43,633 bases of DNA from an uncultured Porphyromonadaceae bacterium (GTDB lineage Bacteria > Bacteroidota > Bacteroidia > Bacteroidales > Muribaculaceae): NCBI GenBank assembly GCA_947178165.1, contig CAMWXH010000012.1, forward strand, positions 1 to 43,633, in the 5' to 3' direction. The notes beneath the pieces are model-generated. The model saw nothing but the letters and a program-made list of their open reading frames with translations, ran no database searches and was not told the origin of the DNA. Each line of letters begins with the position of its first letter. Position 1 is the first letter of the stretch. Position numbers and translations under genes: made by a program. Positions 10,973-20,000 of this stretch are shown here, one piece after another.

Positions 10973-11973
10973 TGGAAGCTATAAAGAAAATAGCAGTGAT
11001 AGGAGGCGGGAGCTGGGCCACAGCTCTCGCCAAACTGCTCTTGGCCAATTGCGACCGCATTGTGTGGTATATGCACCGCCAGGACCGTATCGACGATTTC
11101 ATCAAGTCGGGGCACAACCCGGTTTACCTTAGCGATGTGAGCTTCGACACCTCGCGCATCGATTTCACTTCAGATATCGACCGTGCGTGCATGGCGGCAG
11201 ATACTCTCCTCTTCGTCACGCCTTCCCCCTATTTCCGCGATACGGCCGACAAGATTACGGTGAATATCTCGGAGAAGAATGTGGTTTCCGCTGTGAAGGG
11301 GATTGTGCCTGACCATAATATGATCATCACCGATTATATTGTTCAGCAATTCGGCTGCGACCCCGACAACATGCTTGTGATCGGCGGCCCGTGTCATGCC
11401 GAGGAAGTGGCGCTCGAACGCCTCAGCTACCTCACCATCGGATGCCACGACATAGCCAAGAGCCGCGAGTTTGCAGCTTTCCTTGCCGGCAAAAGGATGA
11501 AGACAATAATCTCGACCGATGTCGATGGCATCGAATATGCCGCCGTGCTGAAGAATGTCTATGCCATAATGGCAGGGATAATCAACGGCATGAAGACCGG
11601 CGACAATTTCATGGCTATGATGGTCTGCAATGCCATACGCGAGATGGACCGTTTCATCGATGCCATAGCCCCCATGCCGGCGCGCGACATCGACCGCTCC
11701 GCATATTTAGGCGACCTCCTCGTCACCGCCTACAGCCGGTTCTCGCGAAACCATAATTTTGGCTCGATGATCGGAAAAGGATACAGCGTGAAGGCGGCCA
11801 TGATGGAGATGGCTATGGTAGCCGAAGGATATTACGGCACCAAGTGCATCCATGAGATAAACGCCGCCGGGCCTGACGTGGAGATGCCTATCCTTAATTG
11901 CGTCTATGAGATTCTTTACGAAGGGAAGAATCCACACCGCGCCCTCAAGGGGATAACTGGCTCATTCACCTAA
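10972..11973 (+). CDS. gpsA: NAD(P)H-dependent glycerol-3-phosphate dehydrogenase
   Basis: 333 aa; IAVIGGGSWATALAKLLL Rossmann motif, PCHAEEVA, GIEYAAVLKNVYAIMAGI..GDNFMAMM; start overlaps the lysS stop by 1 nt. Confidence 0.93.
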   Translation: MEAIKKIAVIGGGSWATALAKLLLANCDRIVWYMHRQDRIDDFIKSGHNPVYLSDVSFDTSRIDFTSDIDRACMAADTLLFVTPSPYFRDTADKITVNISEKNVVSAVKGIVPDHNMIITDYIVQQFGCDPDNMLVIGGPCHAEEVALERLSYLTIGCHDIAKSREFAAFLAGKRMKTIISTDVDGIEYAAVLKNVYAIMAGIINGMKTGDNFMAMMVCNAIREMDRFIDAIAPMPARDIDRSAYLGDLLVTAYSRFSRNHNFGSMIGKGYSVKAAMMEMAMVAEGYYGTKCIHEINAAGPDVEMPILNCVYEILYEGKNPHRALKGITGSFT

Positions 11974-11997
11974 ACCGCACGCCCCGGGGAAACGTTA

Positions 11998-12229
11998 TAA
12001 CTATAAGCCGATAGGCTTTATAGGCAATTAAGGCAACTTAGGCCTTGTAGGCAATTTAGGCTTTATAGGCTTTATAGGCAATTTAGGCGTTATGGCCTTC
12101 CGAATGCGGAGCCACGGGGCGGGAGCTTGCAGCTTCCGCAAAATCCGAGGGGCTCGATGCCCCGCAGGATTTTCCGCCTACCCAGCCTAATTAGACTATG
12201 CCGCCTATATCGCCTACCTCTATCCGTAA
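11998..12229. repeat. TAGGC/GCCTA two-armed 9-nt array with hairpin core (locus 1, gpsA-pgi)
   Basis: TAGGC units (..taggctttataggctttataggcaatttaggc..), core ccacggggcgggagcttgcagcttccgcAAAATCCgaGGGGCtcgatGCCCCgcaGGATTTT (hairpin 12140-12173), then GCCTA units. Confidence 0.85.
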
Positions 12230-12269
12230 AAATAGTAGAAAAGCAATTACTAAAAATATAAATAACCCT

Positions 12270-13574
12270 ATGAAAACAATTGATCTTAACATTCAGGATG
12301 CAGTTTATTTCGCAGAGAAAGAATATGAAGCCCTGAAAGATAAATCAGTAGAAGCAATCACTACCCTTGAAGAGGGCACCGGCGCAGGAAACGACTTCCT
12401 CGGCTGGCTCGACCTGCCTTCAAAAACACCAGAAGCCCTCGTTGACCGCATCAACGCCACTGCAGAGCGTCTTCGCGAAAATTGCGACTACGTGGTGTGC
12501 GTAGGCATCGGAGGCTCATATCTCGGAGCCAAGGCCGTAAACTTCGCCCTCGCTGACTCTTTCGCAGATTTCTATGCTCCCAAGCCCAAGGAGCCGAAAG
12601 TGCTTTATGCAGGCCAGAACATCGGTGAAGACTACCTCGCAGAGCTTCAGAAACTCCTTGAAGGAAAGAAATTCGGCATCGTGGTCATCTCCAAATCAGG
12701 CACCACAACTGAGCCCGCTATCGCTTTCCGTCTCCTGAAGAATCAGCTCGAGCAGCAGGCTGGCAAGGAGGCCGCTAAAGACCTCATCGTGGCTATCACA
12801 GATGAGAAGAAAGGGGCACTCCGCACAATGGCCGACCAGGAAGGCTATGAAACATACGTAATCCCCGACAACGTAGGAGGACGCTTCTCCGTGCTCACAC
12901 CCGTTGGGCTCCTTCCCATCGCTTGCGCCGGCCACGACATCAAGAAACTTCTCGCCGGTGCAAAGGATATGGAACAGACCACACTCCATCCTTCTCCCGA
13001 GAATCCTGCACAGGAATATGCCCGTCTCCGCAACGCCCTTTACCAGAGCGGCAAGAAGATCGAGATTCTTGTGAACTTCGATCCCAAGCTTCACTATTTC
13101 TCAGAATGGTGGAAACAGCTCTACGGCGAGAGCGAAGGCAAGGATGGCAAGGGTATCTTCCCTGCATCTGTTGACTTCACAACCGACCTCCACTCAATGG
13201 GACAGTGGATTCAGGATGGCGAGCGCACCATCTTCGAGACTGTGATATCAGTAAAGAAGCCTGCCCTCACCCACCGCATTCCGATGAATGCATCCGACCT
13301 TGACGGCATCAACTACATTGCCGACAAGCGCATCGACGAGGTGAACAAGATGGCCGAGCTCGGCACAAAGATGGCACACGTTGACGGAGGCGTTCCCAAC
13401 ATCAAGATTGAGATTCCCTCGCTCGACGAATATAGCCTCGGACAGCTCATCTACTTCTTCGAGAAGGCATGCGGAATCTCCGGCTATATGCTCGGTGTGA
13501 ACCCCTTCAACCAGCCTGGCGTAGAAGCATATAAAAAGAATATGTTCAAGCTCCTTAAAAAGCCTGGATATTAA
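12270..13574 (+). CDS. pgi: Glucose-6-phosphate isomerase
   Basis: [25 protein letters not shown] start at in-frame ATG 12270 (434 aa); [63 protein letters not shown]. Confidence 0.96.
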   Translation: MKTIDLNIQDAVYFAEKEYEALKDKSVEAITTLEEGTGAGNDFLGWLDLPSKTPEALVDRINATAERLRENCDYVVCVGIGGSYLGAKAVNFALADSFADFYAPKPKEPKVLYAGQNIGEDYLAELQKLLEGKKFGIVVISKSGTTTEPAIAFRLLKNQLEQQAGKEAAKDLIVAITDEKKGALRTMADQEGYETYVIPDNVGGRFSVLTPVGLLPIACAGHDIKKLLAGAKDMEQTTLHPSPENPAQEYARLRNALYQSGKKIEILVNFDPKLHYFSEWWKQLYGESEGKDGKGIFPASVDFTTDLHSMGQWIQDGERTIFETVISVKKPALTHRIPMNASDLDGINYIADKRIDEVNKMAELGTKMAHVDGGVPNIKIEIPSLDEYSLGQLIYFFEKACGISGYMLGVNPFNQPGVEAYKKNMFKLLKKPGY

Positions 13575-13582
13575 TCTAATTA

Positions 13583-13858
13583 GGTCGGATAGGCCTCTAT
13601 AGGCTTTTTAGGCGAAATAGGCAGTATAGGCGAAATAGGCAGTATAGGCATTTTTGGCTTTTTGCTTCACAGGCCTTCTTGGTTTGCCTAATGCGTAGCC
13701 ACGGGGCGGGAGCTTGCAGCTTCCGCAAAATCCTGTGGGGCTCGATGCCCCACAGGATTTTTTGCCTATCCCGCCTACATCGCCTACTCCGCCTATCCCT
13801 CCTACATCGCCTACTCTGCCTATCCCGCCTCCTATGCCTACCTCGCCTATACTGCAAA
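13583..13858. repeat. TAGGC/GCCTA two-armed 9-nt array with hairpin core (locus 2, pgi-recA)
   Basis: gaaataggcagtataggcgaaataggcagtataggc ... core hairpin AAAATCCTGTGGGGC-tcgat-GCCCCACAGGATTTT (13727-13761, perfect 15-bp stem) ... gcctatccc gcctacatc gcctactcc gcctatccc (9-nt phased). Confidence 0.88.
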
Positions 13859-13930
13859 AATTTTGCAGTCTTTTATATTTTTTTATAAAAATAAAAAAGC
13901 CAAAAATTTCATTTGCGCCCTTTTTCATAT

Positions 13931-13938
13931 TATCTTTG
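13931..13938 (+). promoter_or_regulatory. Probable recA promoter -7 element
   Basis: TATCTTTG matches TAnnTTTG, 33 nt before the recA ATG; the -33 box at the right spacing is only TTTC. Confidence 0.5.
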
Positions 13939-13970
13939 CATCAGAAAAATAAATTAGAAAAAAAAGAATT

Positions 13971-15179
13971 ATGGCAAAGAAAAAATCAGCACCCAAATCG
14001 CCCAGCGTCCGCATCACCGATGCGGAAGAGAAGCGCAAAGCCCTCGGCGTGACCATGCAGCACCTTGAAAAAGACTTCGGTGCCGGCACCGTTATGCGAC
14101 TCGGCGATGAAGCTGTCCAAGATATTGAGACCATTCCCACCGGCTCCCTGGGCCTTGACTACGCTCTGGGCGTGGGAGGCATCCCCCGTGGCCGCATCAC
14201 TGAAATCTTCGGCCCCGAATCATCCGGCAAGACCACCCTTGCAATTCATATAATAGCCGAAGCCCAGAAACAAGGAGGAATATGCGCCATCATCGATGCC
14301 GAACACGCCTTCGACCGTTTCTATGCCGAGAAACTTGGCGTGGATGTCAACAACCTCTGGATTGCACAGCCCGACAACGGTGAACAGGCCCTCGACATTG
14401 CTGAGCAACTCATCAATTCCGGAGCCATCGACGTGTTGGTCATCGACTCTGTGGCCGCCCTTACCCCCAAGGCTGAAATCGAAGGAGAAATGGGAGAAAA
14501 GAATGTCGGACTCCATGCCCGCCTTATGTCGCAGGCCATGCGTAAGCTCACAGGCACAATCGCTCGCACACGCACCTGCTGCATCTTCATCAACCAGATT
14601 CGTGAAAAGATCGGAGTGATGTTCGGTAATCCGGAAACCACCACCGGCGGTAACGCGCTCAAATTTTACGCTACAGTCCGCATCGACATACGTCCCTCCA
14701 CTTTCATCAAAGATGGCGACACATCGATCGGCCGCCTGATAAAGGTAAAGGTTGTGAAAAACAAGGTCGCGCCTCCTTTCATGCGCGCTGAATTCGACAT
14801 CATGTTCGGCGAAGGGATATCGCGCTCAGGCGAGATAATCGACCTTGGCGTTGACTACGACGTAATAAAGAAATCCGGCGCATGGTTCTCCTACAACGGA
14901 AAGAAACTCGGCCAGGGACGCGACGCCGTGAAACGCGTCATTGAATCGCAGCCCGAGCTAATGGAAGAGCTGGGAAATAAAGTGATGGAAGCCCTTAAGT
15001 CTGGAAAAGCGCCCAGCAAAGGGAAGAAAACAAAGAAAAGCGCATCCGCATCGGAAGGCGAGACCACACGCTCCGAAACCGATGACGACGAGCCGATCGA
15101 CGACGGCTACGAACCCGAAGAAGAAGCGCCGGCAGAAGACCTCTTCGGCGACGACTTCGAATTAGACGTAGAGGAATAA
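13971..15179 (+). CDS. recA: Recombinase RecA
   Basis: 402 aa; [23 protein letters not shown] Walker [73 protein letters not shown]; acidic C-terminal tail. Confidence 0.98.
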   Translation: MAKKKSAPKSPSVRITDAEEKRKALGVTMQHLEKDFGAGTVMRLGDEAVQDIETIPTGSLGLDYALGVGGIPRGRITEIFGPESSGKTTLAIHIIAEAQKQGGICAIIDAEHAFDRFYAEKLGVDVNNLWIAQPDNGEQALDIAEQLINSGAIDVLVIDSVAALTPKAEIEGEMGEKNVGLHARLMSQAMRKLTGTIARTRTCCIFINQIREKIGVMFGNPETTTGGNALKFYATVRIDIRPSTFIKDGDTSIGRLIKVKVVKNKVAPPFMRAEFDIMFGEGISRSGEIIDLGVDYDVIKKSGAWFSYNGKKLGQGRDAVKRVIESQPELMEELGNKVMEALKSGKAPSKGKKTKKSASASEGETTRSETDDDEPIDDGYEPEEEAPAEDLFGDDFELDVEE

Positions 15180-15194
15180 AAGCCATCGGCCCGA

Positions 15195-15352
15195 TGGGCG
15201 CGGATAGGCACTATAGGCTAAATTTAGGCTTTATAGGCCTTTTAGGCTAAGTAGGCATAATGGGCGGGATAGGCATTCCTATTCCGCCCATTATTATTGC
15301 CTACCACGCCTATTCCGCCCACCACGCCTATATCGCCCACCACGCCTACCAG
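15195..15352. repeat. TAGGC/GCCTA two-armed array (locus 3, downstream of recA)
   Basis: taggcactataggctaaatttaggctttataggcc.. then GTAGGCATAATGGGCGGGATAGG-cattc-CTATTCCGCCCATTATTATTGCCTAC (15251-15304) then gcctattccgcccaccacgcctat arm; lacks the AAAATCC core. Confidence 0.8.
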
Positions 15353-15420
15353 GGGCATTAATCCTAACCATAAAAACCCTAATCCCCTCCAAAAAAGTTA
15401 AAATCTTAATTTTCCTAAAA

Positions 15421-15470
15421 ATTTCCTAAACACTCAAAAACTAAATTTAGTTTTTGAGTGTTTAGGAAAT
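15421..15470. repeat. Perfect 50-bp palindrome (25-bp arms, no spacer)
   Basis: ATTTCCTAAACACTCAAAAACTAAA|TTTAGTTTTTGAGTGTTTAGGAAAT; outer imperfect extension TAATTTTC (15407-15414) / GAAAATTA (15471-15478). Confidence 0.97.
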
Positions 15471-15995
15471 GAAAATTATCAAAAATTTCAATTAATTCTA
15501 AACAGAAAAATTATCAAAGCTTCAACGAAGAAACTTGATTAGACTCAATAAAAACACTTGATATTTCAATAAATTCTATCAGAAGACATAAGCTTAACTA
15601 CCAAGCCCTAAGCGATATCATAGCAAAGCCACTAAATAAATGAAGGCTAAAAATTAGGGAAGAAGCTATAAAGATAACACAGAGCTAAAAAGAAAAGGGA
15701 AAAAAGAGATTAGGGAAACAAATCCGAATAAAACCGGTGCAAATACAAAATCGCCAAAAAAAGGAAGAAGGAAAAGACAAGACGCGGATAAAAAGGGTAA
15801 ATAAGGATATAGGAACAATAGGATGGATTGGAAAAGAAAAAGATTAAAGAGCAAAGAGAAGGGAACAATAGATAAGGAGATAAGGAGAAAAGAACAATAG
15901 AAAGAGAATAGAGCAAGAATAAATATTATGGAGTAATTAATTAAACGTGGAGGAGGGAGCCGTGAGGTTGCCTCCTTCTTCTTTGTAACCCTCAC

Positions 15996-16019
15996 GGGGC
16001 GAGCTTGGATGCTCACCCC
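15996..16019. repeat. Hairpin repeat copy 1 flanking higBA
   Basis: GGGGCGAGCTTGGATGCTCACCCC; followed by CGGAGATATTCAGTTTGCTTGTGGA, partly shared with the copy at 16873. Confidence 0.85.
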
Positions 16020-16103
16020 GGAGATATTCAGTTTGCTTGTGGAGATTACCCGTATTTGACAAGTAGAAGAAATAATAGGAACAGGAACCCGTCTGGAGAA
16101 AAA

Positions 16104-16457
16104 CTAAAGCACGGCGGCAATATTGCGAATCCGGTCGAGTCTTGCCTTAAACGTGGAGTCTTTATTAAGACGGTTTTTATTATATGCACTCTGCGCATTC
16201 ATCCAAAAATCGGAATCAATACCTAATGCAGCCTCTATAAGCATCGCATATTCGAGGGTGAAATCCCTTTTCCCATTTATCAGTTCATTTAACAATGATA
16301 CTTTCACTCCTATCTCATTGGCGAGTCGGGTTTGCGTGATTCCACGCGTTTCTATCTCCTCCCTCAGAAATTCTCCCGGATGCGTGGGCTCATAAGGGGC
16401 GAGATTATTGGCAATCATATCTGTGGGTATTCCCGGAATGGTTATCATATCAATCAT
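16104..16457 (-). CDS. higA: HigA family addiction-module antitoxin (XRE HTH)
   Basis: 117 aa; PYEPTHPGEFLREEIETRGITQTRLANEIGVKVSLLNELINGKRDFTLEYAMLIEAALGIDSDFWMNAQSAY, a characteristic HigA HTH. Confidence 0.93.
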   Translation of the reverse strand: MIDMITIPGIPTDMIANNLAPYEPTHPGEFLREEIETRGITQTRLANEIGVKVSLLNELINGKRDFTLEYAMLIEAALGIDSDFWMNAQSAYNKNRLNKDSTFKARLDRIRNIAAVL

Positions 16458-16767
16458 AATGGTTTGAGAGTTCTATAATATTACATAATGTCAGTATTGA
16501 GGATCCTTGTGTCTCCGTTAAAGTGAATTCTACTCTATACTGGATATTGATTCTAACAGAAAATCTTCCTTTCTTATCCCCTTTTAAAGCTTCAAAATGC
16601 AAAGAATTTAGCTGATATAGAAATTCCGGATTTGGAGCGGCCTGAAGTTGTTCCACACGTCTCTTATACCCCTTTATAATCTCAGGTTGAAACCTATGTC
16701 TTTTATTCGAACATTTTCCATATTCATATAATTCCCGCAAATACTCTTCTTCAAAAGTGACAATCAT
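16450..16767 (-). CDS. higB: RelE/HigB family type II toxin
   Basis: 105 aa; FQPEIIKGYKRRVEQLQAAPNPEFLYQLNSLHFEALKGDKKGRFSVRINIQYRVEFTL; overlaps higA by 8 nt in toxin-first order. Confidence 0.88.
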   Translation of the reverse strand: MIVTFEEEYLRELYEYGKCSNKRHRFQPEIIKGYKRRVEQLQAAPNPEFLYQLNSLHFEALKGDKKGRFSVRINIQYRVEFTLTETQGSSILTLCNIIELSNHYD

Positions 16768-16787
16768 AACCTACATTCATTTAAATG

Positions 16788-16827
16788 CAAATTTAAAATT
16801 AATATTCCAAATTCACAAATTTGTGAA
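16788..16827 (-). promoter_or_regulatory. higBA promoter with overlapping palindromic operator candidate
   Basis: On the - strand TTTG (CAAA 16816-16819) - N20 - TAAATTTG (CAAATTTA 16788-16795); perfect 16-bp palindrome TTCACAAATTTGTGAA (16812-16827) covers the -33 box. Confidence 0.75.
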
Positions 16828-16872
16828 AAAGATTTTTTACGAACAGCTTTATTTTCCCATATATAACAATCC

Positions 16873-16896
16873 GGGGTGAGCTTGGATGCTCACCCC
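16873..16896. repeat. Hairpin repeat copy 2 flanking higBA
   Basis: GGGGTGAGCTTGGATGCTCACCCC inside CCGGGGTGAGC-ttggat-GCTCACCCCGG; one mismatch to the copy at 15996. Confidence 0.88.
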
Positions 16897-17048
16897 GGAT
16901 CCTATTTAATTTGCTTATAGAATGTGTTTATTTATCTCTTGCGGGCCGGATACCCACATACATATAATCAGGAAAATTTTTTAATTTAGCCACTTACTTT
17001 TAACTTAAGTGGAGAAATCATCGTTCAAATACGCATTTGTCAATTGAA

Positions 17049-17093
17049 TTTTAAAAGATAAGGGAGTTAAAGACACTCCCTTATCTTTTAAAA
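17049..17093 (-). terminator. Terminator at the 3' end of the fimbrial gene run
   Basis: Perfect 19-bp stem TTTTAAAAGATAAGGGAGT-(taaagac)-ACTCCCTTATCTTTTAAAA directly after the stop of the 17095..21570 gene. Confidence 0.85.
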
Positions 17094-17094
17094 A

Positions 17095-20000
17095 TTAATT
17101 TGGTCTTTCAGACGTTGTTTTACCATCTGTTCCGTAATATATTCGACGATCATTTGAACCACCGAAATCATATTCATCACTTTGGTTTCCTGGCTTCTTT
17201 GTCCCGTCATTCCAATTGGCAAGTGTACTTCTGAACAAGACTTTCTTATAATTATTCTTATCTATGTCACAATACAACCACCCAGTTACAGAACCATTTT
17301 TCTTAAGCTGAGTCATGTTCTTGGATTCACCAGTGTTATCATTCTTTACACACCATAGATAAGTAGGACTCCATCCCAAGTCCTTAACATAAATTCGACG
17401 ATAACCGGCAGTTAAAGTTGGTTCATCTTTATATTCCTTAGCCGAGTTATTATATGTCTTGTTATTCGTCAAGGCAAGATCATCTGTCTTAGCTTTGTCA
17501 TCACTCCACGAACCATTTGTAAATATGACAGCGTTGTAGTCATTTGTATTCTCAAAGGTATATGACCATTTAGTATCATTTACCTTGGTCATTGCTTTAT
17601 GCCCAGAATTTGTAGAGCCAACATACAAATATACGTGCGGAGTAGTCCAACCCTCAGGATTAGTGTAATAGATTGTATAACTCTCTGCACCGCCACCGCC
17701 GGATGGGCCGCCGGATTTGGGAGCGGATGCTTTGCTTGTGAACGTTACACTGAGAACACCGTCGCTGTCGGCAGAATAGAGGCTGCTCTTGAAGCTATGA
17801 GACTTTTCTGCTTCATTATCATACCAGTTAATGGTCTCAGGAATCTCTTCAATCTCTGTTTCCCAGTAACAATAAGTGTCTGAATATCTCTTATATTTAC
17901 CTGACGGCGATCCTATAGTCTGGTCATTGGGATAAGAAGAGTAATCTCCATCCACTTTGTAAACATCACCTGCTGTCCAAACATCCAGTCCTTTCCAACT
18001 TGAGCTGTAAGGCCAATAGATGCGATATTTTATCTTGGCTGCATCCGGACTACTCGGTTTGGCTTTGAACATCTCATAGATTGTGGTCACATATTCAGTG
18101 TCGCTCACTTTCTTGAAGGCATCTTTTCCTCCGGCCGTTTCACCCGACACATTGTTACCATTATTCCATGTGTAGGTGTAGTTAAAGCCCCAGCCTTTCT
18201 CCTTGGTCACGTATGTAATCACATAATAGGTCTTGCCGTCGTAAGTCTCCGTGGCAGTAAGGTTTTCGCCACCCCAGTTCTTGTTCACGAGGGTCTTATA
18301 TGAAGAGCTACCTGCCTTTTCCTGAACCTTCAGACGGAAGCCGGAAGGATCATTAGTGGTGTTCGGCGGAGTCTTCAACACATAGAATTTATATGTGATG
18401 TCGGGACGATTATCGAACGTCACCGGTTTTCCTATCTGAGATATGTAATTATCAGATGTAATTTCTGTAACATTCCCCTCTACAGTGGTAGAGAAGGTCT
18501 GCTCACTCTTATCATTCAAATCATCGATGCCGAACTTGAATATTTCAGCCAATGGCCAGCCGTTATATCGGGCTGCACCCGATTCGTTTCCATCCACACG
18601 ACGCGAGAACGTATAGATCTTACCCGAGTCGGTCACATAATTGAATACAAAGCGCAAATCCTCTTTGTTGGAGTTCGTGACATAATTGAACACATATTCC
18701 GTAGCATCACGGTTATACTCAGGATTATACCAGCTTTTGTTACTGCGCATAGTCTTGGGGTCGCCGATAGCCACGCCGGGCCATGCCATAAGGCCTGCCT
18801 TGATACCATCTTTCTTTCTTGCTCTGGTCATATCCACTGAACCGTCTGCATTTTTGCCATATTCCTCGCCTGCGTCATAGATATAGACGTGAGTTGCACC
18901 CGTCACCTTAAAGGCGATTGTTGACTGGCTCACCTCCTCATCGGCATCATCAATGGCACGGACCTGCATGGCATACTTATCCACATTGCCATGCATATAG
19001 CTATTCGATTCTCCCGAAAGCATCAATGCACGTAGCCAATGGCCAATCTGCGCTTTTTCAAGACCCGGAGCCTCGCTCTTGGTCCAGTAATATCCTGCAC
19101 GGGAGTCCCCCACCATCTTGTGTAACTCATTATGATAATACATCACCTTGGGGAGATAGATCATATTGCCGTTCAGATCCTCCACCTTGGAAGCGTAATA
19201 TGTCTTGCCATCCTTAATCTGCATACCATTATCAAAACCGTAGGAGTTGCGTATAATATCCCACTCTGTTGTGTTTGGAATACGGAACCCGGGAGGACAT
19301 ATCACCTTATGTATGTTGGCATTCACATCACCATAGTTCTCACCCTTTGCAGGAAGGAAGTAACCACCGGTTGCCCCGCTATTGAACTCTCCACCGTCGG
19401 AAATGTAATTGGTCGTCACATCTCCCGATTGCGAGAGGATAGACATGCCGGTAGCCGTTGCGCATATGTTACGGTCGAGCCAATAGCGGTTACCGAAGGA
19501 GCGCACTTCATAATAATACCATCCGGCCTGAGCATCACCTTTCTTCTCGTATGTGAGGGGGGTAGTATCGTCTGAATCTGAAGTTGAAGCTTTAACCCGA
19601 TGGAAAAAGCCGGTATGATAGATATCAATGGGAGGCAACTCAATTCCATTTACCATAATGATCAAATCGCCCACAAAGTAACGGAGTCCGAATGAATCGG
19701 ATCTCGCTTTAAGCGTTATCACATTTCCGGCCACAGTCAGGTCGTCGGGGGAGAAAGTCAGGCCTTCGGTCTTGACAGTTACCTCGTCATCGCTATTATA
19801 GACCTCACTGGTAAGGGTGAGTTTATACTCATATTCCCATTTATCTCCATCTTTGCTACCTCCATAATAATATGGGATATGAAGACCCTGATTACGGATT
19901 CTCCCTTCATTAGCTGCAGAGGAGACACCATAAGTGGTTGTGCTCTTGAGGAAGTTCCAATAGTTGGTGTAACATAGATCATTGGTCTTGGTCACGCTTG

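Noticed and set aside
12000-12110. TAGGC arrays or the 24-nt repeat at 42797 as CRISPR arrays
   Set aside because: Repeat cores are 5 nt with 3-5 nt fillers, or 24-nt tandem units without spacers; no cas genes present.
13597-13928. ORFs encoding RRDRRSRRCRRDRQ, GGIGGVGDVGG or AYTAYFAYTAYFA repeats
   Set aside because: Artefacts of the 9-nt TAGGC array: a period divisible by 3 keeps several frames open. Same for 35833..36114.
15666-16016. 116-aa very hydrophobic ORF on - strand
   Set aside because: Composition (F/L/S/I) is what a purine-rich complementary strand gives; no clear RBS and overlaps hairpin DNA at its start. Treated as non-coding.
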